Source of the DNA: Myxocyprinus asiaticus
Lineage: Eukaryota; Chordata; Actinopteri; Cypriniformes; Catostomidae
Direction: 5' to 3'
Assembly: GCF_019703515.2 (NCBI RefSeq)
Contig: NC_059373.1
Location: 12,621,281 to 12,685,280 of the forward strand
DNA length: 64,000 nucleotides
This document shows, one piece after another, positions 1 to 11,290 of this stretch (positions are counted from its first letter, which is position 1; every line of letters begins with the position of its first letter). Position numbers and translations under genes: made by a program. The notes under the pieces are model-generated. The model worked only from the letters and a program-made list of their open reading frames with translations, was not told the origin of the DNA and ran no database searches.

Positions 1-665
1 AAACTCCTAACAATCATTATTAGCATTCTGTTTTCTAAGATTTTTAACCCCACTGGCCGTCTCGCGAATTACAGCGTGCGCATTTATGGAAACAGAAGGC
101 ACCGCCCCCAGCAGTAGACCACGCCCACCCCGCAGCTGTCATCCTGTCAAAACAAAGACACCGCTCTCACCTCTCGAGTAATCAACTTCAGATTGTGCCT
201 CCTATTTTAGCTAAACTCTCAACACCAAAGCACTATGACACTTTAGTTGGACTTGACAAAATATAGTAATCAAAAAAGCGTGCATATATAGTTACATGAA
301 GAAGAAAAAAAAAAAAAAACAATAAATTGACAACCCGCCAAGAGTGCCCAGTTCACGTCATCTTGCCCATTTTGGGCAAACACACAGCGCTATTATCTCT
401 GCAGATCACGGAAATACTTGTGGTTATTGATATATTTTGCAGCGTGCATTCATTGAAATAGTTATTGCACGTAAGTATGCATTAATAATGAAAAAGGATT
501 GCGGACAAAGCAATGGCTTTTTGTGCTGTGCTTGCAAATTTAAGAGTAGGTAAAGTAGGTGACAGCCAGTTTCGTTCATAAGCTTGCATATATCGGGAAA
601 ACTATACAAAGCGAACCTCCGCTTTACGCTATGAACGTACGCAATTTTTTTCCGCTCTCACGTAC

Positions 666-866
666 CTTACATGAGGAGTATACACCGAGTTTTTCCAGTT
701 TCTTCGGGCGCGGGGAGGAGCGGAGCTGCGCTTTCTTCACTGCGATCCGCGCAGAGCCGACAGCAGCGCCCGGACATTCTGTTCCGCCGACTCCTGGCGC
801 AGCCGGTGCCGAGCCCGCCGCGCCCACCGCTGGGGAGCCCTGAGGAATCCCGGTGCTTTCCGACAT
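666..866 (-). CDS. kat2b: kat2b (PCAF histone acetyltransferase), first coding exon, partial gene
   Basis: This exon encodes the first 67 residues of KAT2B/PCAF, a nuclear lysine acetyltransferase of the SAGA/ATAC-type coactivator complexes. The start ATG is at 866-864 and begins MSESTGIPQG. Residues 10-38 are Gly/Ala/Pro-rich, as in the family. Residues 38-67 contain SARIAVKKAQLRS and KKLEKLGVYSSCK, which match the KAT2B N-terminus just before the PCAF homology domain; KAT2A differs at these positions. The exon ends at AAG followed by the donor GTACGTGAG (665 downward). The low-complexity lead is shorter than in human KAT2B. All further exons (PCAF homology, GNAT and bromodomain) lie left of base 1. 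Identification is by remembered family sequence; paralogue choice is fairly secure. Confidence 0.9.
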
Positions 867-960
867 TCCGCGCTCCGACTTGAATCCTCGAAGTCCGCCC
901 GCTGTGATCGCTCTCTCTAGCGCTCAGTAGCGGGATCAGACATGGCGTTCATCCCTGCTT
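690..960. promoter_or_regulatory. CpG-rich kat2b promoter / 5' region, possibly bidirectional
   Basis: CpG density rises sharply here against the AT-rich surroundings (many CG steps such as GGGCGCGGGG, CCCGCCGCGCCC and AGCGGGCGGAC). The stretch covers the kat2b start codon and about 95 bases upstream of it. No TATA box is evident on either strand, as expected for a housekeeping CpG-island promoter. A second ATG followed by a splice donor lies on the opposite strand at 942-974, so transcription may be divergent. Confidence 0.6.
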
Positions 961-974
961 TTTTATTTGACATT
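942..974 (+). CDS. Possible divergent first coding exon (unidentified)
   Basis: An ATG in good context (CAGACATGG) opens an 11-codon frame, MAFIPAFLFDI, that runs into a consensus donor GTAAGT at 975. The two start codons, this one and that of kat2b, are about 75 bp apart on opposite strands. I do not recognise the peptide. No continuing exon is visible on the plus strand before the repeats begin at 1333, and none of the plus-strand frames up to rab5a looks coding. It may be the first exon of a divergent gene or non-coding RNA, or chance. Confidence 0.22.
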
Positions 975-1332
975 GTAAGTCCGCCTTGTCTCCGCTAGGG
1001 GAGGCACACAATAAATATCCCGTTATGATTCGGAACGGGGTGCAAATATGCCATCATTTCAAGCATTGCAAGGTCAAATGGATTAAAGGTTGAGAAACTC
1101 TTTGAGAAGGCATGCATTATTGCTTCACTGATCCTTTTGCATAAACAACCCGAATCACTGGGCCAAAATCTACTTAAAATGTTCCCTATATGTACTATAT
1201 GGATGTGAGAAGCTTGCATGAATAATATAAAATCCCTGCTAATGCTTAAAATCATGTCGTATGAATCAGAGTGATACAAAAACAGCCTAAACCTAATGCA
1301 CTCTCTTTACTAAACAGATGCATATTCATTTA

Positions 1333-2035
1333 AAGGGATAGTTCACCCAAAAATGAAAATTCTCTCATTATTTACTCACCCTTATGACATCCCAGATGTG
1401 AATGACTTTCTTTCTTCAGTAGAACACAAATGAAGATTTTTAGAAGAATATTTCAGCTCTGTAGGTCCATACAATTCAAGTGAATGGTGATCAGAATTCT
1501 GAAAGTCCAACAAGCACAAAGTTAGTATAAAAGTAATTCATACAACTCCAGTGGTTTAATCCATGTCTTCAGAAGTGATATATGTATGGGTGAGAAAACG
1601 ATAGATATTTATGTCCTTTTTTTACTGTAAATCTCCACTTTGACTTTCTTCTTTTGTTTTTTGGCGATTCGTGTTCTACGTGAATTTCCCCACCTACTGG
1701 TCGGGGTGGGTCAAAGGTGGAGATTTATAGTAAAAAAGGACTTAAATATTGATCTGTTTCTCACCCACACCTATCACATTGCTTCTAAAGACATTTATTT
1801 ATCCACTGGAGTCTTGTGGATTACTTTTATGCTGAGTTTTTTTTTTTTTTTTTTTTTTTTGAGATTCAAAGTTCTGGTCGCCATTTCCTTGCATTGAATG
1901 GAACTACAGAGCTGAGATATTCTTCTAAAAATTTTAATTTGCGTTCTGCAGAAGAAAGAAAATCATGCACATCTGAGATGCATGAGGGTGAGTAAATGAT
2001 GAAAGAATTTTCATTATAAATTAAACTTTAAATTA
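1333..2035. repeat. TIR-type MITE, 'AGTTCACCC' family, copy 1
   Basis: The left end reads AAAGGGATAGTTCACCC and the right end is a degraded inverse copy (GAAAGAATTTTCATTATAAA). The body shows the family's internal inverted repeat: a left arm with AATTCATACAACTCCAGTGG, and a right arm with the reverse (CCACTGGAGTCTTGTGGATT). A T23 tract lies at about 1838-1860. No coding capacity. Confidence 0.75.
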
Positions 2036-2398
2036 AAGTTGGTCTCCTTTTGATAGCCGTTTTCTTTTTGGTACTTTCCTTAACACCTGTTTGTCATTAT
2101 GCACTGCAAAATTTTCCTGATCATGAGATCACTGCATGCAATGTCTAAAGGTTGATTTTTTGGTAATTTGATCTAATATTTATTATTTTTTTAAATGTTG
2201 CAGATTTATGTAGCTATGAGAATCCCTGAAATTATGACATTTATTTTGAGCCAAAATACTTATTTGTAATTGTCAGTTTTGTTCAAGGTGATTAAATCAG
2301 AAGTTTTTCAATGAGTGTCCAATAAGTGAAAGGAAAGTATTTGGGATAATTTGTCAATCTTGATACGCTTTGTGGCCAGACAAAAAAGCACTTTTTCC

Positions 2399-2815
2399 TT
2401 AAAGGTGCACTCAGTAACTTTTTGTTGATGTCATCTTGGACTTACAGTGACACCTAGTGGTGTGGATGCTGCATCATTCAAAATCAATAGTTTTCAGTTA
2501 CAGATGCCATTGTAGAAATTATCTATGCACAATAAGCCAGGATTAATTTCATCCATGAGTGAAAGTGTCCAATAACAAGACGGTTACTGAGATCAAGCGA
2601 GTAGTATCCAGCTGGTCAGGTGATTCTAAATTGGCAGCCCCAATGAGGGTGCCCATGCCTCATGTAGAATAAAACAGCTTTTATAAGGTTACTGATATTA
2701 CTAGACTCCTCATCTCACGTGAGTGATTATGATTTTATACATGTTTCAAAATCTAATTTCATTTCTTTAGGAGTAAAACTGTTTGAATGGGGAAAATGAC
2801 TGAGTGCACATTTAA
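2399..2815. repeat. Non-autonomous DNA element with GGTGCACTCAGTAA ends
   Basis: The element starts TTAAAGGTGCACTCAGTAAC and ends GACTGAGTGCACATTTAA, giving short terminal inverted repeats with TTAA at both edges. A second copy lies inverted at about 31476-31858. TTAA edges would suit a piggyBac-type origin, but the second copy does not preserve them on both sides, so the superfamily is left open. Confidence 0.6.
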
Positions 2816-3190
2816 GGTGTGCCTTTAGCCCCATTGTATGCTGTAAATTTATACTTCAGATGTATGTTTAGAGACCTAAATACTGAATATCTTTTAGCAA
2901 TAAATAAATAAAAAACAGGCAATTGTAAACATTCAGAAGGGTTTTACAGTACAAAATTAAAGTGAAACCAGATTGCAAAATTAAGCTTTTCTGCAATCAA
3001 CCATGGACTAATACCAGTAATCAGTTCTTGATGGCAAAACAAATAAGTGTTGTGACTCTAGGTACAATTTACTTCTGTGTAAATCTCACAAACAAAAGCA
3101 ATTACACATGAATCTGCACTGCAATGGGAATTTCACTCTGTAATAAGACAAAAGTTAATTTGGCCCTCTGAACACAGAATATTATCAATA
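2816..3190. other. Intergenic, nothing recognised
   Basis: AT-rich unique-looking sequence between the element ending at 2815 and the probable 3' end of rab5a. No convincing exon on either strand. Confidence 0.4.
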
Positions 3191-3199
3191 CCATTTATA

Positions 3200-4788
3200 A
3201 GAAATTTATTTGATACATTAACAGTAATATTTAGGTAACTGCATTTTTTTTTTTTTTTTTTTTTTCCCTCAAAGGGGAACTCTTTAAAACAAAAGACAAA
3301 TGTAGCAGCAAATTTATGTGGTACCAGTATCATGAAGGGTAGAAGACTGAGAGAATGTTAAAAGTGGCTGTTGTCTGATACTGGAACAAGCAGAGGAAGA
3401 ACCATAATAATCTCTTGATGTGTACACTGTTAGTTCTACCAGTGACAAAAACATTGTGAAAGTTTTTTGCTTTTTTATGGAAATTACAAAACAGACCACT
3501 AAAGAAAAGCATGTTTTTTTTTTTTTTTTTTTTGTTTTTGTTAATAACACTACATACATTTTTTTAAGACCACCAAGATTATAATTTAATCATTTTGTGA
3601 AAAAAAAAAAAAAAAAAAAAATAAGAAACAACTCCAAACCCCTATCAAAGCAATTCCTGGTTACTGTACAATTTTTAATGATTATCTAACTCCCTATCAA
3701 GCATTAGTTCTGCAACAGTAAATGGAAAAGACGAATACATTGCAACACCCTATTTACAGAAAATTATTTATATATATTTATATCACTCTGGCTGTACTTG
3801 CAAGAGATAATTTCAAGACCAAAAATTAGTGCAAGGCATGGAGTAAGAAACACCTGGGTGAGATACCAGAAAAAGTTAAAATGTTTGGTGCATGTTTGTG
3901 GAGGGAGAATTTCTAACATTGTATGCTGTACAAGAGAGAGACAACTAAATGAATGTCACGTTCTTGTGCCTTTTATGCTCTTGCGTGCAAGTGCAGCAAC
4001 ATACTCATTTGTAAGGACGGTGCCAGTAATTCAGAAAAAAACAAAAAAAAAGGAAGGCTTGCTAACTGGTGAGAGAAAAACAAGGGGGCAGGATCTTGGA
4101 CTTGTGTGTGAGTTAAAGGAGGAGGTGGGCTTTCTGTTGGCAGCAGAGCCTCAGGAAGTGGGCAGTCTGCCACTGCTCAGTGTTGCGGAGACATTCAGAG
4201 CCAGGCAGGCCAAAGAAAGAGCAAGAGCAGGGAATTGAGACAGGGTGGAGTAAGGGGCAGAGTAATTCGTTAAATCCAAATAGTCTAACCATGTGTGCAA
4301 TTGGATAAGGTTAAAATGCTGATTTACCGTTTTTAGGCTTTGTAGTGATACATGCATCCATTATTTTGTAAAGAATATTTCTATAAAACAAAATCATAAA
4401 GGTGAAACAGAAGAGAAACGAAGAGACTGTAGAGTTCTGAATTATGCAGAAGGCCTTGCAGAGGCCTCACCCCCTTTATCCTGGTCAGGCAAATGGCATT
4501 TGTAGAATTTTTTTTCTGATGGATATCTGTGACAGCATATATAACAGTTTGGAGACAAGGCATGTCTAAAGCATGAATACAGTAAGAGGCCTGGGTCTTT
4601 ACAGAATACGACAAAACAAAAACACCGCAGATACATGGGCGGGGCAGAGCATTTGTTACAGCATAAGAGAACTGTGGAAATGTGGAAAGCAGAGGCATTT
4701 CATTAGTTAGTCAAAACCAAGTTGAAGGGCGGGACCTTGCGTTAGTTGTAGAAGTAACAGAGTTTGGTGAGGGGAGATTTTTTTTGCA
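3200..4788 (-). other. rab5a: Probable rab5a 3' UTR
   Basis: This stretch follows the rab5a stop codon, carries no family repeat, and has several homopolymer T/A runs on the plus strand (3244-3265, 3514-3532, 3600-3620). The first canonical AATAAA on the minus strand that I find downstream of the stop is at 3210-3205. A 3' UTR of roughly 1.6 kb would be similar to mammalian RAB5A as I recall it. The exact cleavage site is inferred. Confidence 0.4.
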
Positions 4789-4904
4789 TTAGTTGCTGCA
4801 GCAGGGGGCCTTAGTGGGTTGGGCTGTCTCTGTGAGGTCCACACCCCTGCTCCGCCCACTGTTGGCTCCGGCAGCTTGGGGCTCACTCTTAGGCAACCTT
4901 TTTG
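4789..4904 (-). CDS. rab5a: rab5a last coding exon
   Basis: The acceptor is TCTCCTCAG at 4905. The phase-1 join gives [12 protein letters not shown], and the frame runs to [10 protein letters not shown] and ends PCCSN then TAA (4791-4789). The preceding intron is about 2.35 kb and holds a MITE at 5005-5676 and a second element to 6222. Confidence 0.95.
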
Positions 4905-7900
4905 CTGAGGAGAGACAAAACAATAAGTGAACACTAAATATTACAATTTGACACATCTAACTCTTGAAAAAATATTATGCACAATCACATACAATAAAAA
5001 TACTTTAAAGGAATAGTTCACCCAAAAATGAAAATTCTCTCATCATTTACTCACCCTCATGCCATTGCAGATGTGTACGACGTTTTTTTTCTCTGCAGAA
5101 CACAAACAAAGATTTTTAAAAGAATATTTCAGCTCTGTAGGTCCTCACAATGCAAGTGAATGGTGGCCATAAATTTGAAGGTCCAGAAAGGCAGCATAAA
5201 AGTAATCCATACGACTCCAGCTATTTAATATATATCTTCTAAAGCGATATGATAGGTGTGGGTGAGAAACAGATCAATATTTAACCCTTTTTTATTGTAA
5301 ATCTACACTTTCACTTTCACATTTTATGTGGAAGTGACTTTCACTTTGAAATTCAGTCGCCTACTGGTTGAGGCTGGTCAAAGGTAGAGATTGATTGTAA
5401 AACAGAACTTAAATATTGATCTGTTTCACACCTATCATATCGCTTCAGAAGACATGGAATTAACCACTGGAGTCTTATGGATTACTTTTATGCTGCCATT
5501 ATGTTCTTTTTGGACCTTCTGTGTTCTGGTCACCATTCACTTGCATTGTATGGACCTTCAGAGCTGAGACAGTCATTTGTGTTCTGCAAAAGAAAGAAAG
5601 TCATACACAACTGGGACGAAACGCGGGTGAGTAAATCATGAGAATATTCATTTTTGGGTGAACTATTCCTTTAAAGAAATGTTATGGGTTCAATACAAGT
5701 AAAGCTTGACACTGACAGCATTTGTGAAATAATGTTGATAACCCCTAAAACTTAATTTAGACTCATCCCTCACCTATTAAAAAAAAAAAAAAAAATAGTA
5801 ATAATTGTAGTTACAGTAAGACACTTACAATGGAAGTGTATGGGGCCAGACCATAATTGTAAAAAATATTTAGTAATATGATTCAAGTATGATAAAATCA
5901 CTTACTAACCTTATGTTCCTAATCATCTTCCTCGTTCTCATGACGACATAACGGCAATAAACCCTGTACTCTGGTTAACGCTTTAACGTGTAAATCCCTC
6001 ATTTTATCACACACACAAAAAAATCATGTTAACACATATAATGTTTTTGTTTTGTGGCTATACTTTTGAAACAGAGGGTATTTCAATGTTTATGTACTGG
6101 CCCCATTCACTTCCCAAAAAAAGCGAGTGACAGGTTGAAATTCTTGTTCAGGGTAAACAACATTATGCCACAAATTCTATCGATTACGTTTAATTTGTAT
6201 TGACCAGGAAAATTCCTTTAAATATGTAAAGCCCTGTACACGCATGCAGCAACTTCATCGCTTGATGTCGCTAGTCTCTGTACTGTGAAGTCACTAGTGG
6301 GCATTCCTACTGCTGTCGCTATAACGTTATTGGTGGACTGCACATCCCACCATATCTTTTGAAAATCTGATCACAGATGAGGCGTTTTGCCAGTAAAACT
6401 AAGATATCTCTCTACTTTGACAAGGATTCAGTTTTCTTGTCCCTAAAATGCACATTCTGCAGGGGAGAGTGTTTTTATATAACCTGCAGCAGCGCTCAAT
6501 GCATCATATCATTAATAAGATGAACGATCTATCAATGTTCGAATCAAACTCACTCAAACTGCCGATATTTTCTTTTAAATGCATAATTTTTATTAAATCC
6601 ATGCATGTGGTTACGGACGAATCATATAGAACAGTGAAACCGCTCACAGAAACTTCTCTCGCCCGCACTCGACTCCATTATCTCAATGGAGACGGATGAC
6701 AGGGCGATCAGGACTCCAACGCAAAGCAGAGGGGTCTTGTATCACCCTGAAAGGCTTTATTTTGCAATAATGACCTGCTGACAGTATACTGTCCCTCTTA
6801 TTGCAAGGGTACTTACCAAATATATTACATTAAATTATTTTATTACGTGAGAAGAAAGAGACCGTGGATTGATTCCAGAGACATGAAACTAGCACAGCTA
6901 TGTAAAAAATTGGTAGCCTGGGATAACAAATAACCCTAACCTAACTCTAATAATTTTACAGTTTAATGGTCATTATGTCAAAATATTGGACCACAGAAAG
7001 CTGAGATTGACCAATCAGGATAAAGTATTCCAGAAAGCCATGTAAAAACTAATGCATTGGTTCAAAACAGAACTATTTATGCAAAATGCATAGATTGCTT
7101 TTATGCTAAAAGCATTTACGAACAAGGTATTACATTAAAATGTATTTGATAAATTAAATAAACAAATATCTGCCCTCTGTTACATTTACAAGACCTTATA
7201 AAATGCTCTGGAGCATCTCTTGTTAGGCTTCATTGCTGCTTTTATAAAATCTTACCAATGGCCATGAAGATCTCATTCACGTTCATGGAAGTCTTTGCTG
7301 ATGTCTCCATGAACAGCAAGCTGTTGTCATCTGCATAAGACTGAGCATCCTGTATGAATACAAAACAATACAGGTGAGGGAGACAGCTAAGGTCAGAACA
7401 ATAAACTCTCTCTGCTTGGTGTCCTTGTAAAATCATGTATACCTGGAAGTCCACAGCTCTCTTGTTGGCAAGGTCAGCCTTGTTTCCGGACAGTGCGATG
7501 ACAATGTTTGGGCTGGCCTGCCTCTGAAGCTCCTTAACCCAGTTCTTTGCTCTTGCAAACGACTCCTGAAAAGTGACGAAAAATGGCACAGTAACAGATG
7601 CACAAAAGACAGACACATTTTCTTCTACTAAAACTTTAATGACAAAGTTGCTCAAAGACTGGCTGTAAAATATTCATCTTATACAATTTTCTTTTTTTTT
7701 TTTTTTTAAGATACAAAAAAAAAAAAAACAATGCCTCTTTCTATTACATCTTCAAAATTTTTACGGAATTGTTCAAAGATTCCATCACAATAATCATTCT
7801 GCACCACACTGTAGGTGACTGGAGTAATCCAATAAAATGCATACTAGCAGATTAAGCCACAGGCCATGGGTGCTCAACAATTTTACTGACCTCATTGGTG

Positions 7901-8293
7901 ATGTCGTAAACTACAATGGCAGCCTGGGCACCTCTGTAGTACATGGGGGCCAAACTGTGGTAGCGCTCCTGTCCGGCTGTGTCCCAAATCTCGAACTTCA
8001 CTGTTGTGTCATCCAAGCACACTGTCTGTGTTAGGAAGGCCGCTGGAACCAGAAAGAGGGTAAGCTGGTGAGAGATCTGGAAAAATGCACATGCAGGAAT
8101 GCACAAATTTAAACAAAAACCCCCTACCTCCTATTGTGCTCTCCTGAAACTCGTGAAACTGCCCCTTGACGAAGCGCAGCACAAGGCTGGACTTTCCCAC
8201 AGCAGACTCGCCTAGCAATACCAGTTTGAACTGGCATATCTTATTGCCCGCGTTGGACCCGTTGGGGCGTGTTGCTCCTCCCCTATTGGCCAT
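4789..8293 (-). CDS. rab5a: rab5a, early-endosome small GTPase (complete coding region, five coding exons)
   Basis: RAB5A cycles between GDP and GTP and controls early-endosome fusion and clathrin-dependent uptake through EEA1, Rabaptin and the class III PI3-kinase. Coding exons in transcript order are 8293-8128, 8042-7891, 7565-7443, 7349-7256 and 4904-4789, all with GT-AG borders. They sum to 651 nt, i.e. 216 residues plus TAA. Visible motifs: P-loop GESAVGKS (28-35), switch I around STIGAAF, WDTAGQE with the catalytic Gln at 80, NKAD (134-137), SAK near 165, and the C-terminal CCSN with Cys 213/214 for geranylgeranylation. [19 protein letters not shown] and the [10 protein letters not shown] tail favour RAB5A over RAB5B/C. 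Teleosts can carry two rab5a copies; which one this is cannot be told here. The start MANRGG is used because the upstream in-frame triplet is TTG. Confidence 0.97.
5005..5676. repeat. TIR-type MITE, 'AGTTCACCC' family, copy 2 (well-preserved ends)
   Basis: Both termini are intact: TTAAAGGAATAGTTCACCC on the left and GGGTGAACTATTCCTTTAAAG on the right. The interior is a loose foldback: the central AAATCTACACTTTCACTTTC region is flanked by reverse-matching arms. It sits in the last intron of rab5a and does not touch a splice site. Confidence 0.85.
5677..6222. repeat. Second TIR-like element family (CTTACAATGGAAGTG)
   Basis: It begins next to the preceding MITE with AAATGTTATGGGTTCAATAC and ends GACCAGGAAAATTCCTTTAAA, weak inverse copies of each other. 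Diagnostic internal words CACTTACAATGGAAGTGTAT and GATAAAATCACTTACTAAC recur in reworked form at 53520-54043. No ORF. Confidence 0.55.
6223..7255 (-). other. rab5a intron sequence, no further feature recognised
   Basis: Mostly unique AT-rich sequence within the last rab5a intron. No repeat termini or second exon are apparent. Confidence 0.4.
7256..7349 (-). CDS. rab5a: rab5a coding exon 4
   Basis: 94 nt between acceptor CATACAG and donor GTAAGA. Encodes residues 148-178 ([10 protein letters not shown] to NEIFMAI), including ETSAK, plus the first base of the next codon. Confidence 0.97.
7443..7565 (-). CDS. rab5a: rab5a coding exon 3
   Basis: 123 nt in phase 0, between acceptor CTTTTCAG and donor GTATAC. 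Encodes residues 107-147 with the guanine-specificity motif NKAD. Confidence 0.97.
7891..8042 (-). CDS. rab5a: rab5a coding exon 2
   Basis: 152 nt between acceptor TTCCAG and donor GTCAGT. Encodes residues 56-106, with switch I, WDTAGQE and YDITNE. Confidence 0.97.
8128..8293 (-). CDS. rab5a: rab5a coding exon 1
   Basis: Encodes residues 1-55 plus the first base of codon 56, including the P-loop. The donor is G followed by GTAGGG at 8127. The exon probably extends in 5' UTR to about 8358, where an acceptor TGTCCTGTGCAG precedes CCAGTACTGG. Confidence 0.97.
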
Positions 8294-8759
8294 GACAGTT
8301 GTCAATCACCCCGTCTCCTTTAGGTGGTCACACACACTCAGAGCTGTCCCAGTACTGGCTGCACAGGACAACATAATGTAGCATGACCAAAAAAGAGAAA
8401 TGAAAAGGAGCACTTTCATGTTGACTATAGACACAGATCTTCTCTTCTCTAATCAGAGCTCTTTTACTGGTAATTACTCATCTTGGCTTTATGGCAAAGA
8501 TAGTAACTAGTAGCTGAAATGGTATCTTAAGTTTTGAGACCTTCTTTTACATCCATATCTGTCATATTTTCTATCTTACAGGTGATTATGTGACACTGTG
8601 ACAGCCATGCAGTGGATTCAAGCTACGTGGACGTGATTAAGGAAGCTAACTGTTCCAAGCCAATCAAACTTTTTTGGTACTCACTGACTTAGGGTTATGA
8701 TACAATAAATAAATTAATATTGTATTATAAACTGTAAAATTCAGGGTTCCCATTAATGA

Positions 8760-9376
8760 CCCTTCTGAGTTGGTTCTTTTAAATCTACATCGCGAGTTAC
8801 AGGCCTATAGCGAGACCAGTGTAGTCCGATTCCCAAACAAATGACTTTTTTTCAGTCTGTTCTTCTGAACTATATCGCGAGATATACAGTGTGAAGAGTG
8901 TAGTCCGATTCCCAAACAACTTTTTTGAATTGTTTCTTTTGAATCTACATGCAAAACATACACTGGTCACGCCATAGTCCGATTCCCATACAAATGACTT
9001 TGAGTCAGTTCTTTTAAATCTACAGGCCGAAACATACAGTGCGACCAGTGTAGTCCAAATCCCGAACAAATGCCTTTTTTGAGTCAGTTCTTTTAAATCT
9101 ACAGGCCGAAACATACAGTGCGACCAGTGTAGTCCAAATCCCGAACAAATGCCTTTTTTGAGTCAGTTCTTTTGAATCTACATCACGAAACATACAGTGA
9201 GACCAGTGTAGTCTGATTCCCAAACAAGTTACTTTTTAAATATTTTTTAAATTTTTTTTTCTACAGGGCAAAAAATACACGTGGTGCTGTAGTCCGATTC
9301 CCAAACAAATTACTTTTTGAGCCTGTTCTTTTGAATCTACAGAGCAAAACATAGCGCAACCAGTGTAGTCCGATTC
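8760..9376. repeat. Minisatellite of about 79 bp, left block
   Basis: About eight diverged units, each carrying AGTCCGATTCCCAAACAAA, then TTTTGAGTCAGTTCTTTT, GAATCTACA and a CGAAACATACAGTG-like stretch. Unit starts near 8819, 8899, 8971, 9050, 9129, 9209, 9291 and 9367 give a spacing of 72-82 bp. Some copies are 78-81 bp, which leaves accidental minus-strand frames open. It lies in the first rab5a intron and continues at 10918 beyond an inserted element. Confidence 0.85.
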
Positions 9377-10917
9377 TAGGGCTGCAACTAATGATTATTT
9401 TGATAATCGATTACTCTCAACGATTATTAGAATGATTATTCGACTATTCTGCGATTATTGCAACGATTAATCATTAGCTCTAAACCGATTATTCAGCTTG
9501 TGCCTTGACTTAAAAGGTTGTATTAAATGTGCTTACTAACAATAAAGAGGACAAAATTATCTTTTAAAAATACCTCTAAATGACATTCACTGAATTAAAA
9601 GGAAAAAATACTTTTTAAGTTTAATTCAGTAAAGAAATTCACTGCAAAAAATCCTATTATCATCAAGTGTATTTGTCTTTTTTTCCCATTTAAAATCGTC
9701 TAAAAATCCTTAAAACAAGATACATTTACTTAAGAATCAACATATAAGATATTTAGACTTGCTTTAAGAGAATGTATCTTAAATATAAGTGTAATTATAT
9801 TTTTTCACTCGGTTATAATTATGTGAGTGCAGTAAAGACAAAATATACTTATATTCAAGATCTATTCTCTAAAAACAAATCTAAATATCTTATATGCTGC
9901 TGCTCAGGTGGATGCATCTTTTTTTTTTTTTTAAGGATTTTTAGATATTTTAAAATATTTGTATTTTTAATATTATATTCAACATTCCAAGATAAAAAAT
10001 ATTTTGCACTATAGCTGCTAAAGAAAATGTACGTTGTTTTAAAGGAATTTCAAATATTTATATTGGAAAACAAGCCAAAACAAAAACAAATCAAAAACGT
10101 ATTTTGTTGCAGTGTATAATGGGGCAAAGACTACCCTCTCTCACCTTTCTGTTCACTTCAATCCATCTTTAACTCACAAAAAAACCCAAAAAAACTCTCT
10201 CTTATTAATAAAGCTGCGTATTGCCAATTTTCTTCATGATAAGAAATGCACAGTGACATATATTATGATTCAATAAATCGCGAGCCATCACGTTATAATC
10301 TAGCTGCAGCAAGCACGCCTGAGGGACGAGCGTCCTCGTGACAGCGTGTGCATCAGCCGGGTGCAGTTTCAATCTCTCCCCCTTTGATTGGGACATTCGC
10401 ACAACTCATAGAAGAGGCAGAGACACAGACCACACAGAGAAATGCCAGTTTCGGAGTTTGTAGTTATTTACATGACCTGCTTCTGTATTATTTGAACTTT
10501 ATTAAAGCTATAACACATTAAATATAACTGCATTAAAGATGGAACGCTGGGGTGTTTCCTTTAAAGACGCTCGACATGCAAGTTTTGCTCCAGCTCCATT
10601 TATTCCACAATGAGAGTGCTTCTGTAATTACTTATTTTGTATTTTTGCATCATAATTTCCTCAAACTTTGTGATCTACATCACCTGAAGCTGTTTGGAAA
10701 GTTTAGAGTTCATCTGGACGGTGAGCTGTGTAATTCTTCCTCTCCACAATCAGGCACGAACTGCAGTGCTGCTCTCGCGCATCATCATCATTAGAGTTTA
10801 ATGTGATCTCATGTTATGTTAAATGAGATCAAATGACTATTCGACGATGAAAATTTGTGTCAACGATTTTTTTATTGTCGACCTTGTCGATAACGTTGAC
10901 TAATCATTTCAGCCCTA
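9377..10917. mobile_element. hAT-like non-autonomous element, 1541 bp, inside the minisatellite
   Basis: Starts TAGGGCTGCAACTAATGATT and ends GACTAATCATTTCAGCCCTA, forming terminal inverted repeats typical of hAT elements. It is flanked by TCCGATTC (9369-9376) and TCCGATTT (10918-10925), an 8-bp target duplication with one difference. It interrupts a unit of the 79-bp minisatellite. No transposase frame is visible. A further element occupies 9640-10114. Confidence 0.8.
9640..10114. repeat. CACTGCAAAA-ended MITE nested in the hAT-like element
   Basis: Begins CACTGCAAAAAATCC and ends TTTTGTTGCAGTG. The interior has the family's AAAATCCTTAAAACAAGAT / TCTTATATGC words and is largely self-complementary. 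The same ends occur at 28407-28710. Confidence 0.6.
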
Positions 10918-11290
10918 TCCGATTTCCAAACAAATTACTATTTTGAGTTGGTTCTGTTGAATCTACATTGAGAGGTATACAGCATGACCAATGTAGTCCG
11001 ATTCCCAAACAAATGACTTTTTTGAGTTGGTTCTTTTGAATCTACAGCACGAGACATACAGCACAACCAGTGTAGTCTGATTCCCAAAGAAATTACTTTC
11101 TGACCAGTGTAGTCCGATTCCTGAACGAATGCCCATTTTGAGTCAGTTCTTTTGAACCTACAGCACGAAACATTCAGCGTGACCAGTGTTGTCAAATTTG
11201 TTTTTTATTCTACAGCGAGATCATTGTTGCCCGATTTCCAAAAGAGCGACTCTTATGAGCTGATCCTTTGAATCTACACTGCAAAACACA
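10918..11290. repeat. Minisatellite of about 79 bp, right block
   Basis: About four further units of the repeat seen at 8760-9376, with core AGTCCGATTCCCAAACAAA near 10995 and diverged or shortened copies near 11073, 11110 and 11190. The last units decay into unrelated sequence by about 11290. Confidence 0.8.

Noticed and set aside
666..866. Assignment to KAT2A (GCN5)
   Set aside because: SARIAVKKAQLRS and GVYSSCK fit KAT2B; KAT2A has a different sequence before KKLEKLGV.
3798..4238. 146-codon plus-strand frame
   Set aside because: Lies antisense in the likely rab5a 3' UTR, low-complexity Lys/Glu sequence, no domain, no splice or promoter support.
8797..11195. Repeated minus-strand peptide (about 26-residue period) across the minisatellite
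   Set aside because: Results from unit lengths near 78 bp keeping a frame open by chance; frames break in other units and the array is intronic.
8760..11290. Array considered as CRISPR-like
   Set aside because: Units are about 79 bp, diverged and without spacers, in a vertebrate intron; a minisatellite explains it.
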